Program-made: the position numbers and the translations under genes
The notes under the pieces: model-generated
Seen by the model: the letters and a program-made list of their open reading frames with translations, nothing else
The model's database searches: none
Told to the model about the DNA's origin: nothing
Shown here: piece by piece, positions 18,489 through 27,710 of the stretch
Position numbering within the stretch: the first letter of the stretch is position 1
Layout: the number at the start of each line of letters is the position of its first letter
Source of the DNA: Dolichospermum planctonicum
Lineage (GTDB): Bacteria > Cyanobacteriota > Cyanobacteriia > Cyanobacteriales > Nostocaceae
DNA: 64,000 nt
Direction of reading: 5' to 3'
Assembly (NCBI RefSeq): GCF_005402965.1
Contig: NZ_BJCF01000011.1
Coordinates: 32,265-96,264, forward strand

Positions 18489-19958
18489 TTAACCTACTTT
18501 ACAATGAAAATAATTAGTTAAAGTTGCGGTTGAGCAAATACTGTCAAAAATTTTTAAGTAGTCTTGCACCAGAATTTGATAACTTAATTCATTTTTTAAA
18601 TGACTGCGATCAAATCGTAAAGGAGAGCCAGAAAACTTAGCTGTTATTATGTGAGAAATTACTTCATTCATAGCTTTTACATCCGTAGGTTCTACTAACC
18701 AAACACCTGGTTTATCTTGTAAGTAATTCCAGTTTTCTCCATGAGGTACTGCTGCTAAAATAGGTCTATCTGTCATCAAATATTCATAGGTTTTACAAGA
18801 AATTCTTCCTCCTTGTGAACCATCTGGACGATTTGGTAAAGTTATTAATAATAAATCTGCTTGTCTAGCTAATTGAATAGCTTGAAAGTGAGGTAATGCT
18901 CCACATACAGTTACTATATCTGTTAGATTTTGATTTTCTAAAACTCGATTAACCACAAATTCTGGAAAACTATTACCATAAATCGAGAGTTTGATTTTGC
19001 TTTGCCATTCCGGGTTTTCTGCATTTACTTTTCTGATAGCTTCACCCACAAAAACTGGACTAGAACTACGATAATCAATTTTTGCTCGTTCATAATATCC
19101 CCATTTCAACCAAGCATGATAAAGTTTTTTCAGCAAGGTTTGTTCTTGAGGTAAATGATAGAAATCATACCAGCCATTCATCCCACCTGTATAAATAATC
19201 TCAAAAGATGAATTATCATTTTTCGAGTTAATAGGAGTAGCAAAATCTAAAGGATCTGCACCACAACGAATTAAATGAAACTTTGATTTTTGCGTTTCAG
19301 GCTGACGATTTTTGACTACATCTAAATTGAATTGAGAAACATAAACTACCGCATTTGCTTGTCGAACATAAAGGTTTTCTAGCCAAATTTCGAGATGATA
19401 ATGTAACCAACTGACAGACTTAGGGTGCATATCAGTACAAATAAGTGAATCATCTAAACTAACTATTAAAGGTAACCTTGTGAGGAATTTTAGCGCAACT
19501 CCCACTAAACCTGCAGAATAGGGCATCATAATCACAAAAATAGCATCTGGTTGTTGCTTTTTAATTAATTGATAGCCTTTTAATACTGCTGGTAAAAACC
19601 AAAATATCTCTGAATCTGGCCAAATTAATAATGTTAATATTTTCTCAAGTCTCAGTTTTCCTAGCCATGTAATTAAAGTTTGTGGATACCAACTTTTTAC
19701 ATAATGAATATTAGATTTTTCTGATAAATAACCATCCTGTGTAGCTGTTAATACATTGATTTGCCAAGTTTTTTGAAATTCTCCCAATAGTTTATTAGCC
19801 CTATGGGCAATTGGCGTTCTTAAAGGTGGTAAATAATGGGCTATACAAAAAAGTTTTGGCTGATTTTGTAATTTTTCTGCCAAGTTATTTTGATAATTAG
19901 TAGATTTGTTTACTTTAGCAAAAGTTAAGGATAGAAATCCTAAAAAAGAATTATTCAT
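18489..19958 (-). CDS. Glycosyltransferase family 4-like, long form
   Basis: A 489-residue GT-B type protein, about 100 residues longer than its GT4 neighbours. The N-terminal PKLFCIAHYLPPLRTPIAHR and middle FEIIYTGGMNGWYDFY resemble GT4 subdomains. In the expected donor-site region it reads DGSQGGRISCKTYEYLMTDR, so the first Glu of the canonical EX7E is replaced while the second is kept (YEYL). It is the first gene after hepA in the same direction with a 72-base gap. It is probably a HEP glycosyltransferase, with activity less certain than its neighbours. Confidence 0.75.
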   Translation of the reverse strand: MNNSFLGFLSLTFAKVNKSTNYQNNLAEKLQNQPKLFCIAHYLPPLRTPIAHRANKLLGEFQKTWQINVLTATQDGYLSEKSNIHYVKSWYPQTLITWLGKLRLEKILTLLIWPDSEIFWFLPAVLKGYQLIKKQQPDAIFVIMMPYSAGLVGVALKFLTRLPLIVSLDDSLICTDMHPKSVSWLHYHLEIWLENLYVRQANAVVYVSQFNLDVVKNRQPETQKSKFHLIRCGADPLDFATPINSKNDNSSFEIIYTGGMNGWYDFYHLPQEQTLLKKLYHAWLKWGYYERAKIDYRSSSPVFVGEAIRKVNAENPEWQSKIKLSIYGNSFPEFVVNRVLENQNLTDIVTVCGALPHFQAIQLARQADLLLITLPNRPDGSQGGRISCKTYEYLMTDRPILAAVPHGENWNYLQDKPGVWLVEPTDVKAMNEVISHIITAKFSGSPLRFDRSHLKNELSYQILVQDYLKIFDSICSTATLTNYFHCKVG

Positions 19959-20030
19959 TGCTATTATTATCTACATTATTTACCTGGATAATTTGAGTAA
20001 TTAAAACCGGATTTATGATTTATAATCATA

Positions 20031-21875
20031 TTAATCATCATGTCTATGGCTAACTTCATACTGCATTTGGTGATATTGCCAAAGTTTACCTTTTTGTGCT
20101 AAAAGTTCTTGATATTTACCCTGTTCTACTATTCGTCCCTGTTCTAAAACTACAACTTTATTTGCCTTAGCAATAGTAGAAAGACGGTGAGCAATAGCAA
20201 TTACTGTGCGGCCAGCAGATAGCTTTTCTAGTGACTCTTGAATTAAACGTTCAGAAACAGAATCTAAGGCACTTGTAGCTTCATCTAAAATCAAAATTTC
20301 TGGATTTCTCAGCAATGCCCGGGCAATAGCAATTCTTTGTCTTTGTCCGCCTGATAACCGAACACCTCTATCTCCTAATTGTGTATTAAACCCCTCCGGC
20401 ATTTCTAAAATAAATTCTAGAGCATTTGCCAATCGAGCGGCTTCTTTAATTTCCGTTTCTGTTACTTTTGGTGTACCATAAGCAATATTTTTCCAAACAG
20501 AAGTATTGAAAATAAATGTATCCTGACTAACAACTGCTATCTGACGACGAAGAGAGTTGATTTCAAATTTGCGAATATCAACTTCATCTATATAAATATA
20601 GCCATCACTAGCATCATGAAAACGAGGAATTAAATCTGCAAGTGTAGTTTTTCCGGCACCAGATGAACCAATTAATGCCGTCATTTCACCTTGTTTAATT
20701 GAGAGAGTAATATTATGTAAAACTCGTTGATTAAGACCATAATCAAAATCTACAGATACTAAATCAATTGACCTTTTTAAACCTAGAAATTTGAGTGTGC
20801 CATTTTGAAAGTAGATTTTATCATCAGTTTTCAGGAGATTCTTAATATTTTCTACTGCTCCGGATTGGGTAGTTAAAAAAGCTACAACTCCATTCAAATC
20901 TTGAGTCATAGGGATAATGCGAAATAGTACAAAGAAAAAGGTCAACAAAGCTGAAACCTTCATTAAACCTGTGACTAGTGCCACAATGATCATACTAATC
21001 AGAATTAGAGTAGATATACTCTCAGCTAAAGGTTTAACTACCAAAGAAATCCAGTAAACACTTTTCAAAGTGTCAACTATTTTTTCACTTGCTTTATAAT
21101 ACCGTTTGCGCTCAAATTCTTGAGTAGAAAAAGCATGAATTGTGCGTATACCTTGAATAAACTCTAGCGTCCTAGAAGTAAAGTTATCATTAGCTGTAGT
21201 AATACCAAAACTACGTTCTCTAATTTGTTTATTTAGTGTAGATAATGCCACCGCCAAAAGACTAAATAGCAAAATTGAAACTATGGAGAGTTTCCATGAA
21301 AGGATAAACAGGGAAACAGAATAGACTATGAGTGCGAAGATTCTAGTAATTAAAAAAGCTATACCCCCAAAAATTTGTCTAATTCTCTCCATTTCATTGG
21401 TGAGTATATTAATTAATTCTCCAGATTTTTTCTGATTAAAATAGCTGAGAGTTTGAGCCTCCAATTGTTCAAAAACTCTTTTACGGAGCGTGTCTACTAA
21501 ACTTATTTCGCTAAACTGGATGCAAATTTGTGCTAAGTAGTTAAAAGATGCACGCATACAGGTTGTGATCACAATTAAAGCTGATACTCGATATAATCGA
21601 TCATTTACTGAACCATTAATTCCTAAAATCAAAATATCAAACCACTCAATTCCTGTTTTTACCGGTTCAGCACCAGGAGTAGTTAAACTTTGCAAGAATA
21701 CCAATAGAAATCCTAAACCAAACCCTTCAAAACTTGCAGATAAAATTGAAAACACTAAGGCTAAAATTGCTACAATTCGAAAATGTTTAAATTGTCGTAA
21801 TATTAACCGATTATTTTGCCAAAAACTTGTAGCCTGGAAGAGTTTTACCGTTGACAGTATAAATGCTGTCTGCAT
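20031..21875 (-). CDS. hepA: HepA-type ABC exporter (heterocyst envelope polysaccharide)
   Basis: A 614-residue half-transporter of the MsbA/lipid-exporter type, with a six-helix membrane domain (about residues 30-330) fused to an ATPase. Walker A GSSGAGKTT (403-411), signature LSGGQRQR (507-514), Walker B ILILDEATSALD and H-loop histidine H563 are intact. AAGGA precedes the ATG by six bases. In Anabaena sp. PCC 7120, HepA is needed to deposit the heterocyst envelope polysaccharide layer. Here hepC lies directly upstream and glycosyltransferases follow, as in that island. No Wzx flippase is seen in the locus, so HepA is the likely exporter of lipid-linked units or polymer (inference). It probably functions as a homodimer. 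Confidence 0.88.
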   Translation of the reverse strand: MQTAFILSTVKLFQATSFWQNNRLILRQFKHFRIVAILALVFSILSASFEGFGLGFLLVFLQSLTTPGAEPVKTGIEWFDILILGINGSVNDRLYRVSALIVITTCMRASFNYLAQICIQFSEISLVDTLRKRVFEQLEAQTLSYFNQKKSGELINILTNEMERIRQIFGGIAFLITRIFALIVYSVSLFILSWKLSIVSILLFSLLAVALSTLNKQIRERSFGITTANDNFTSRTLEFIQGIRTIHAFSTQEFERKRYYKASEKIVDTLKSVYWISLVVKPLAESISTLILISMIIVALVTGLMKVSALLTFFFVLFRIIPMTQDLNGVVAFLTTQSGAVENIKNLLKTDDKIYFQNGTLKFLGLKRSIDLVSVDFDYGLNQRVLHNITLSIKQGEMTALIGSSGAGKTTLADLIPRFHDASDGYIYIDEVDIRKFEINSLRRQIAVVSQDTFIFNTSVWKNIAYGTPKVTETEIKEAARLANALEFILEMPEGFNTQLGDRGVRLSGGQRQRIAIARALLRNPEILILDEATSALDSVSERLIQESLEKLSAGRTVIAIAHRLSTIAKANKVVVLEQGRIVEQGKYQELLAQKGKLWQYHQMQYEVSHRHDD

Positions 21876-21987
21876 AGTTTTCCTTGTTTTTAATTAGGTG
21901 CATAATTCACGATGAAAAACATCAAAACAGGAAATATTCATCCAATAGAAAATTAGATAATTTCCCTGATCTGTAGGCATTTAAATT

Positions 21988-22716
21988 TTAGCCTTTATCT
22001 GCCATATATTGATAAATTCGGTTAGTTGATTTAACTTTTTTCTGTTCTTCTAAACTTAATTTGACTGCATCTTCTAAAGATAAACAATGATTGTTAATTA
22101 AGCAATATTTTCCCTGCAATACATTCAATAAATTAGAGAAAATATCCAGAAAGTATTTACATAAACCAGAGGGGAAATTTCTGGTATCATCTTTGAACTT
22201 TGAGTGAAATTTGATCGCCTGAAAAAGTTGACCATTTGCGCCAACATACCATTCATAATTAAGCAGAATTCTGGCGGAATATATTTGCATAATTATCAAT
22301 CCTCCAATCAGAAATGGCATCATAAATAAGAGTAAAAATAACGCAAAATTCCAATCAATTATTCTTGAAAAAAATCTGAAAAATTCATTACTTTTTTTTG
22401 GCAATTTCTGATAACTAGGAATACTCATAAATATGGGCTTATTAGCCTTTTGACAAGCATCTGCCCAAAGTCTTAATAAAGAATCACCGATTTTTGGATC
22501 TATGCTCACTAAGGTAATTGGAGAATGTTTTAAGCACTCTATTAAAGATTGTTGATTCTCTAGTGAAGCTAAATAGGGATGTGGCAATTTTCCAGAACTT
22601 TTGACTAATAACTTTCCTCTGCGCCATTTTAATGTGCAGGATAGGGAGCTAATATTTTCAGACTGCTGAGGTATAATAGAGTTATTATTTAGATTAGAAA
22701 TAACTGAGGTTGGCAT
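21988..22716 (-). CDS. hepC: HepC-like sugar transferase, degenerate active site
   Basis: A 242-residue protein with one membrane segment (about residues 123-146) followed by a bacterial sugar transferase (WbaP/PglC-like) domain recognisable from EWYVGANGQLFQAIKF (155-170) and LLNVLQG (196-202). Active members carry an Asp-Glu dyad and a PRP motif around the latter block. Here the positions read LDIFSNL (Asp191-Ile192) and LINNHCL, so the Glu and the PRP are missing. Gene order (hepC then hepA, 112 bases apart) matches the HEP island, where HepC is required for the envelope. The product may bind the polyprenyl-sugar or assist another initiating transferase. No clear ribosome site precedes the ATG. 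Confidence 0.82.
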   Translation of the reverse strand: MPTSVISNLNNNSIIPQQSENISSLSCTLKWRRGKLLVKSSGKLPHPYLASLENQQSLIECLKHSPITLVSIDPKIGDSLLRLWADACQKANKPIFMSIPSYQKLPKKSNEFFRFFSRIIDWNFALFLLLFMMPFLIGGLIIMQIYSARILLNYEWYVGANGQLFQAIKFHSKFKDDTRNFPSGLCKYFLDIFSNLLNVLQGKYCLINNHCLSLEDAVKLSLEEQKKVKSTNRIYQYMADKG

Positions 22717-23340
22717 AATATTGTCAGTGATAAAATAGTAAAAGATTGAGTGTATCTCCAGTCACAGAAAATTAGGATTACTGTTTTTCTGTCGTTTTAT
22801 TCACAATAAAAGCAGATATTAAATATTTGAAGTGAATTTAACTTTCATTGCTAGATAGGTTCTCCTAATAATATCTGTATATGTCAATATCAATAGCAAA
22901 AATTAACTAAGATAGCTATGAATTAACGCCACTTCGTATTTCCTTTAGGTTTGAGGATTTTAATATGTCTTTCGATCTCTACAATATAAGACCTTTGATT
23001 AATAGATCATGGATAAACAACTTCTTTATTCACTCTTTAAATAGATATTACTTTTATTGGCAAAATATTAAGCTACGATAAATGAATTAATTGTCACTAA
23101 ATAAAGTTAACCAAAATTTGGTTTTCATAAAACATATTATTATCAAATATATAAAACTCATATTTTATTTTTATTTTATTTTTGAATCTCATTTCAGAGA
23201 CCCGACTTCTTAGAGCAGTCGAGGATATTGTTGTTGAGAAATTATTCAATGCCAAAAACCCCATGACTACCTATTGGAGTCCGGGGGTGTTTGAGAATGT
23301 CCTAACTATTTAACTAAATTGAGTGATCAAATATTCTGCC
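22717..23340 (-). promoter_or_regulatory. Long AT-rich upstream region of hepC-hepA
   Basis: This 624-base gap interrupts an otherwise tightly packed minus-strand block, so it is the likely place for separate developmental control of hepC-hepA. In PCC 7120, sequences 5' of this pair mediate induction in differentiating cells. I saw no convincing NtcA box (GTA-N8-TAC) and no open frame. A decayed palindrome copy lies near the Wzc-like gene end. Confidence 0.45.
23196..23225. repeat. 33-bp palindrome, copy 5 (decayed)
   Basis: ACCCGACTTCTTAGAGCAGTCGAGGAT-like imperfect inverted repeat about 115 bases past the stop of the Wzc-like gene. It is the weakest of the six copies. Confidence 0.45.
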
Positions 23341-25569
23341 TTATTCTTCCATTGCTGGTTGCAAAACGAATTGTTTTGGCTTTACATAAGGGACATAGGT
23401 GCTATCAGATGAAGATACACCATTAGCTACAACTCCAATCAAATTTAACTTACTCAACATCGCTGTAGCTTGATTAAGTTGGGTGCGTGTCACTTTACCA
23501 ATACTTGCCATTATGATCACACTTCGACAAGATGATGCTGTGAGCATAGCATCCACTAAACCAAGAACGGAAGGGGCATCTATGAGTACCAAATCATAAT
23601 TTTCTTCAAATGCGGCCATCAATTGCTTCATGCGAGGAGAACTCAAAAGATGGGCAGGATCAGTCGGTATTGGTCCAGCGGTTAAAATGTCAATGTAAGA
23701 TGAGCCAGAGTAAGGAACACTGATGTGATTAGGTAGATTAACTTCACTTTCTAATAAAGTTGAAAGTCCCTGTTCATTGGGAAGATTTAGTTGTTTGTGG
23801 AGATTAGGATCGCGGAGGTTAGCATCAATAAGTAAGACCTTTTTATGCAAACGAGCCGCACTCATAGCTAGACCTAACGCCAAAGCTGACTTACCATTAT
23901 CTGGTAATGCTGATGTCACCATTAAGGATCTCAAATCAGAGACATTATTGAGTAGTTCGATATTTTTGTAAATGAGATCAAGTGATTCCCAGCGGGGAGG
24001 AGATTGTAGTACCTGAATTGTCCAAGGAGCAAGAACTTCTGGTTTGCCAAATGGCAATTTGATCATTGATTCTCTGGGTTTAGCAGGTGGCAATTTAGGA
24101 GTTGTTCCTAATAAGGGGAGAGAAACCTGTTTTTCTAATTCAGCCGTAGTATGCACAGAATCATCAGATGCTTCACGAATAAAGGCAGCAATACCTCCTA
24201 ACATTAAACCAATTACTGCTCCTAATAATAGGTTTTGTCTGATGTTGGGACCAGTTTGAACTCCTTCTTGGGGTTCTTCTACTACTTCCCAATTAAATCC
24301 ACCTTTAGAAAGTTCTTGACGTAATTTTTGTTCAGATCTTAATAATTGCTCCAATCTTTCTCTGCTAAATTGTAATTGGGGAAGTATGCGATTGTAATAA
24401 GCCAATAGAGAAGGAAACCGCTTTAGATCCGTTTGTAATTCTTTTTCTTTTGCTGCTAAAGTTTGGTCGCGGGCTGTTAATGCAACTATGGTAGTTTGGG
24501 TTTCTACTAATTGACCTGTGAGATTAAGATCAATTTCTCCAAGTTGTCCTTGTTGTAAAAGATTGTCTCCAGAACTAAGGACTGGATTAGAACTTTGTCC
24601 TAAAGTTCTGCTAACTTCTTTTTGCAAAAGTTGTTTTTGACTTTGCAGTTGTTCTTGTAATTTTTGAACGCTGGGAGTATCTTCAGTGAAGCGTAAGCGT
24701 TCCTGTGCTAAAGCTAGTTCTGTTTTTTGGATTTCATTGAGTAAACCTTGGTAGCGGGTAGACTGACTTAAACGAGAAGAAACTAGAGCATTTTGTGGAG
24801 AACGGTTTAGTTGTGCTTGCAAAGATTTTTGTTTTGCTAAAGCTTCTTCATACTGAGAACGAGTTGCTTGTCGTTCCTGTTGCACAGTATTTAAAGTGGT
24901 CTCTATGGTTTTGGCCTGAGTTTCTGGATCAATTAAATTCTGATTTCTGCGAAATCGTTGTAGATTTGCTTCGGAAACAGTTACTTCATCGGTAGCTTTT
25001 CTTAATTGATCTTTAATGACTTGTAGACCCTTTTGTAAGCGTGAATTTTGCTGTTGTTTGTTATATTCTAAATAAACTTGCTGAATAGTATTCAGAACTT
25101 TTTTAGTTTTCTCTGGATCGTTATCGCTATAATCAACTTGAAAGATTTTAGTGGCAATATTATCATCTTTGGTCTTGATTTGATTTAAGACCAAAGAGTT
25201 TTTTAAATCCATTACTGTTAAGTCTGGATATTCAGATTTGAGTTTATCAACTGCTTTTTGAATCAGTCCAGAACTCTGCATTAAGTTCAGTTGAGTAGCG
25301 GTATCTATCTCGATGTTAGTATCGGTAAACTGACTTTCGGTGTTATCAGTTTCTTTCTTCCCTTGATAGTTAGGTTCTACTAACAATTGCATGGTGCTTT
25401 TGAAGCTGGGTTCTGTTTTTAAGGCCATGATACCAGCGATGGCTGTAGAACTCAAAAATACTAATAATATCCAGGGAAATCGTCGCCACAGTACAGCAAA
25501 GATTTGTCCGTAACCTGGATCGGTTTCTGAGGCTGAATTTATATTTGGATTTAGACTAGTTTGAACCAC
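23341..25569 (-). CDS. Wzc-like polysaccharide co-polymerase / BY-kinase
   Basis: A 742-residue inner-membrane protein with the Wzz-type N-terminal domain, a membrane segment near residues 30-50 and a second near 450-470, long periplasmic coiled coils between (about 180-420), and a C-terminal cytoplasmic ATPase. Walker A is SALPDNGKSA (553-562), Walker A' is IDANLRD, and Walker B is LVLIDAP (about 660). It controls chain length and export in Wzy-dependent systems by cycles of tyrosine phosphorylation. The C-terminal tail has only two tyrosines (725, 728) rather than a dense cluster. The start is GTG, with AAGGA nine bases before it. It matches the exopolysaccharide protein encoded just before hepC in the HEP island. 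Confidence 0.87.
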   Translation of the reverse strand: MVQTSLNPNINSASETDPGYGQIFAVLWRRFPWILLVFLSSTAIAGIMALKTEPSFKSTMQLLVEPNYQGKKETDNTESQFTDTNIEIDTATQLNLMQSSGLIQKAVDKLKSEYPDLTVMDLKNSLVLNQIKTKDDNIATKIFQVDYSDNDPEKTKKVLNTIQQVYLEYNKQQQNSRLQKGLQVIKDQLRKATDEVTVSEANLQRFRRNQNLIDPETQAKTIETTLNTVQQERQATRSQYEEALAKQKSLQAQLNRSPQNALVSSRLSQSTRYQGLLNEIQKTELALAQERLRFTEDTPSVQKLQEQLQSQKQLLQKEVSRTLGQSSNPVLSSGDNLLQQGQLGEIDLNLTGQLVETQTTIVALTARDQTLAAKEKELQTDLKRFPSLLAYYNRILPQLQFSRERLEQLLRSEQKLRQELSKGGFNWEVVEEPQEGVQTGPNIRQNLLLGAVIGLMLGGIAAFIREASDDSVHTTAELEKQVSLPLLGTTPKLPPAKPRESMIKLPFGKPEVLAPWTIQVLQSPPRWESLDLIYKNIELLNNVSDLRSLMVTSALPDNGKSALALGLAMSAARLHKKVLLIDANLRDPNLHKQLNLPNEQGLSTLLESEVNLPNHISVPYSGSSYIDILTAGPIPTDPAHLLSSPRMKQLMAAFEENYDLVLIDAPSVLGLVDAMLTASSCRSVIIMASIGKVTRTQLNQATAMLSKLNLIGVVANGVSSSDSTYVPYVKPKQFVLQPAMEE

Positions 25570-25623
25570 TTTTATTATCCTTATCTACTATACACTACCC
25601 AAACACCTAAACAATCAAATAAA

Positions 25624-26715
25624 TTAACAATAGACACCACTGGCTTGATCAATAATTCGCTCAACTTTACCAAAAAATGACTGTTCTGAAAACTTGCTAA
25701 CAGCATGATTACGAATGGTTTCATAATCCCAAGATATTCCTCCAGCTTCTAGTAATGCTGCTTGTAAAGAGCATGGTGTTTGTCTTTGAAAAAATACACC
25801 TGTTTTCCCTGGTATTTGAGTATCTAATACTCCACCTGCTCCATAGGCAATTACTGGTGTACCACTAGCATTTGCCTCGACTGGAACTAATCCATAATCT
25901 TCTAAAGCCGCAACAATAATTGATTTGGCTTTAGAAAATAAGTCTTTACGTTCTTTATCACTAACATGACCAAGAAATTGGATGTTGGGTAATGCCTGAG
26001 CTTTTAATTTTTCTTGTTCTGGTCCATCACCTGATATTAATAAATTCCAGCCTAGCCAATTAAAAGCTTCGACTATTATATCAAGACGTTTATAACTTAT
26101 CATCCGCGCCGATGCCAGGTAATATTCCTCTTTAGTATCGGAAAAAACAAAGTTGCTTGTATCAATTGGATAATTAACAACAATGGCTTGTTTGTGATAT
26201 ATCTTTTCAATTCGCTGGGCAACAATGCTAGAGTTGGCAATGTAAAGATCCGGTTCTTGAGCATATTTCAGGTCTAGATTTCTGATGATTTTAAATACTT
26301 TTTCAATCAGGGGAGCAAAGTATCTATAGTCTCCATATTCCCGTAAATAAGTTTCTGTATCCCATAAAAAACGGGTAACATTATGACAAAAACAAATATG
26401 TCTGGCTTGGGGTTTTTTCCGTACTGCCTTGGCAAAACTTGTGCTACTGCTAATAATCAAGTCATAGTCTTGTAGATCCAAAGACCGAAATGCTGGAAAA
26501 TACAGGGGAGCTAACATCCGAAAATATTTGGTTGCACCAGGAATTTTCTGCAAAAATGTGGTATTGATAATTCTTTCCCCTAGATCAATACTCTTTTGTG
26601 CATCATATAATGAGGTGAAAATGTCGGCTTCGGGATAGCGTTTGCACAATAATTCAAATACGCGTTCTGCTCCACCGCGCTGAGTTAAGTAATCATGGAC
26701 GAGAGCAATTTTCAT
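25624..26715 (-). CDS. Glycosyltransferase family 4 (WbaZ/mannosyltransferase-like)
   Basis: A 363-residue GT4 enzyme. The start MKIALVHDYLTQRGGAERVF and FCHNVTRFLWD are characteristic of the WbaZ-like subgroup that includes mannosyl- and rhamnosyltransferases. The donor domain contains the EX7E region LEDYGLVPVEANASG. It lies 54 bases upstream of the Wzc-like gene on the same strand. Because HEP contains mannose and glucose, a mannosyltransferase role is reasonable but not proven. Confidence 0.87.
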   Translation of the reverse strand: MKIALVHDYLTQRGGAERVFELLCKRYPEADIFTSLYDAQKSIDLGERIINTTFLQKIPGATKYFRMLAPLYFPAFRSLDLQDYDLIISSSTSFAKAVRKKPQARHICFCHNVTRFLWDTETYLREYGDYRYFAPLIEKVFKIIRNLDLKYAQEPDLYIANSSIVAQRIEKIYHKQAIVVNYPIDTSNFVFSDTKEEYYLASARMISYKRLDIIVEAFNWLGWNLLISGDGPEQEKLKAQALPNIQFLGHVSDKERKDLFSKAKSIIVAALEDYGLVPVEANASGTPVIAYGAGGVLDTQIPGKTGVFFQRQTPCSLQAALLEAGGISWDYETIRNHAVSKFSEQSFFGKVERIIDQASGVYC

Positions 26716-26747
26716 AACGGGTTTCCTATAATTTGGTCATGGGTGAT

Positions 26748-26775
26748 GGGTAATTGGTAATTGGTAATTGGTAAT
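26748..26775. repeat. Short tandem repeat of TAATTGG units
   Basis: About four copies of GTAATTGG in the 62-base spacer between the SDR and the GT4 gene. A shorter version is found near 7911. Confidence 0.5.
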
Positions 26776-26777
26776 TA

Positions 26778-27710
26778 CTAATTCCTATTCCGTATTAATT
26801 GATTTTTATACCAATCTATTGTTTGTGCTAAACCTATATCTAAAGGTGTGATAGGTTGCCAATTAAGTTTGGTTTGAGTGAGGCTAGTATTGGCAATTGT
26901 GACTTTTTCGATTGGCCTATCTGGTAACACGCCAAATAAAGGCTGAACAGGCGCACCTAATAAGTCTCTGATGTTTTCTACAACTTGGCGAATTGATACC
27001 AGAATCCCTGAACCTAAATCATAAGTGCCACCTTCAATGTTCGGCCTCTGTGCAGCAGCAATTAGTCCGGTAATGACATCATCTACGTAAATCCAATCAA
27101 CTTCTCGTTTACCACTGGCTAGTTTTGGCGGCTGATTTTTTAATAAGGACAGGATGACTGAAGGAATAATTTTGTGTCCGGGTTGTCTAGGTCCATAAGT
27201 CATAAAAGTCCGGGCTATGACTACGGGTGTTTGATAAAGTTGATGAAACATCCTCCCATAGGCACTACTAGCCCATTTAGCAGCGGCGTAGGGAGAGGCG
27301 GGAATAATTTCCTGATTACTCAATTCTGGTTCTTCCAGAGAGCCGATGAGGACGATACGTTGGCATTCTATTTTGGTGGCTACTGTTAAAATGTTAACGG
27401 TACTGGTGAGTAAACTGTGATAAGTGGGTAATACCAGTTCTGCTCCCGCTGCACCTGTGACGTTACCAGATAAATGAAAGATCACATCTGGCTGAATTTT
27501 CATTAACAGTTTTTCTACGGATTCTATGTCTTCTAAATTGCTTTGCCACCAGTTTAAATTGGGGGTTGCTGATGTCTGTACTCGCCGGGAAATTGCGTGT
27601 ACTTCTGCACCAATTTGACACAAGCGATCGCATAAATGATTTCCCAGGAAGCCACTAGCACCTGTAATTAGTATTTTTTGCTCAGATAAGCTCGAAATGA
27701 AGTTGTTCAT
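26778..27710 (-). CDS. NAD-dependent epimerase/dehydratase (extended SDR)
   Basis: A 310-residue extended short-chain dehydrogenase with NAD-binding motif TGASGFLGNHL (about residues 17-27) and catalytic YAAAK. It acts on an NDP-sugar, probably as a 4-keto reductase or epimerase of the Rmd/GalE group. The residues before the Tyr (IGSLEEPE) are not the clear Asp-Glu/Lys pair of 4,6-dehydratases. Its start overlaps the stop of the DUF4910 gene by four bases (ATGA), showing translational coupling within the operon. Confidence 0.82.
   Translation of the reverse strand: MNNFISSLSEQKILITGASGFLGNHLCDRLCQIGAEVHAISRRVQTSATPNLNWWQSNLEDIESVEKLLMKIQPDVIFHLSGNVTGAAGAELVLPTYHSLLTSTVNILTVATKIECQRIVLIGSLEEPELSNQEIIPASPYAAAKWASSAYGRMFHQLYQTPVVIARTFMTYGPRQPGHKIIPSVILSLLKNQPPKLASGKREVDWIYVDDVITGLIAAAQRPNIEGGTYDLGSGILVSIRQVVENIRDLLGAPVQPLFGVLPDRPIEKVTIANTSLTQTKLNWQPITPLDIGLAQTIDWYKNQLIRNRN

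Noticed and set aside
22717..23340. NtcA-binding site upstream of hepC
   Set aside because: No GTA-N8-TAC with a properly placed -10 element was found by eye.
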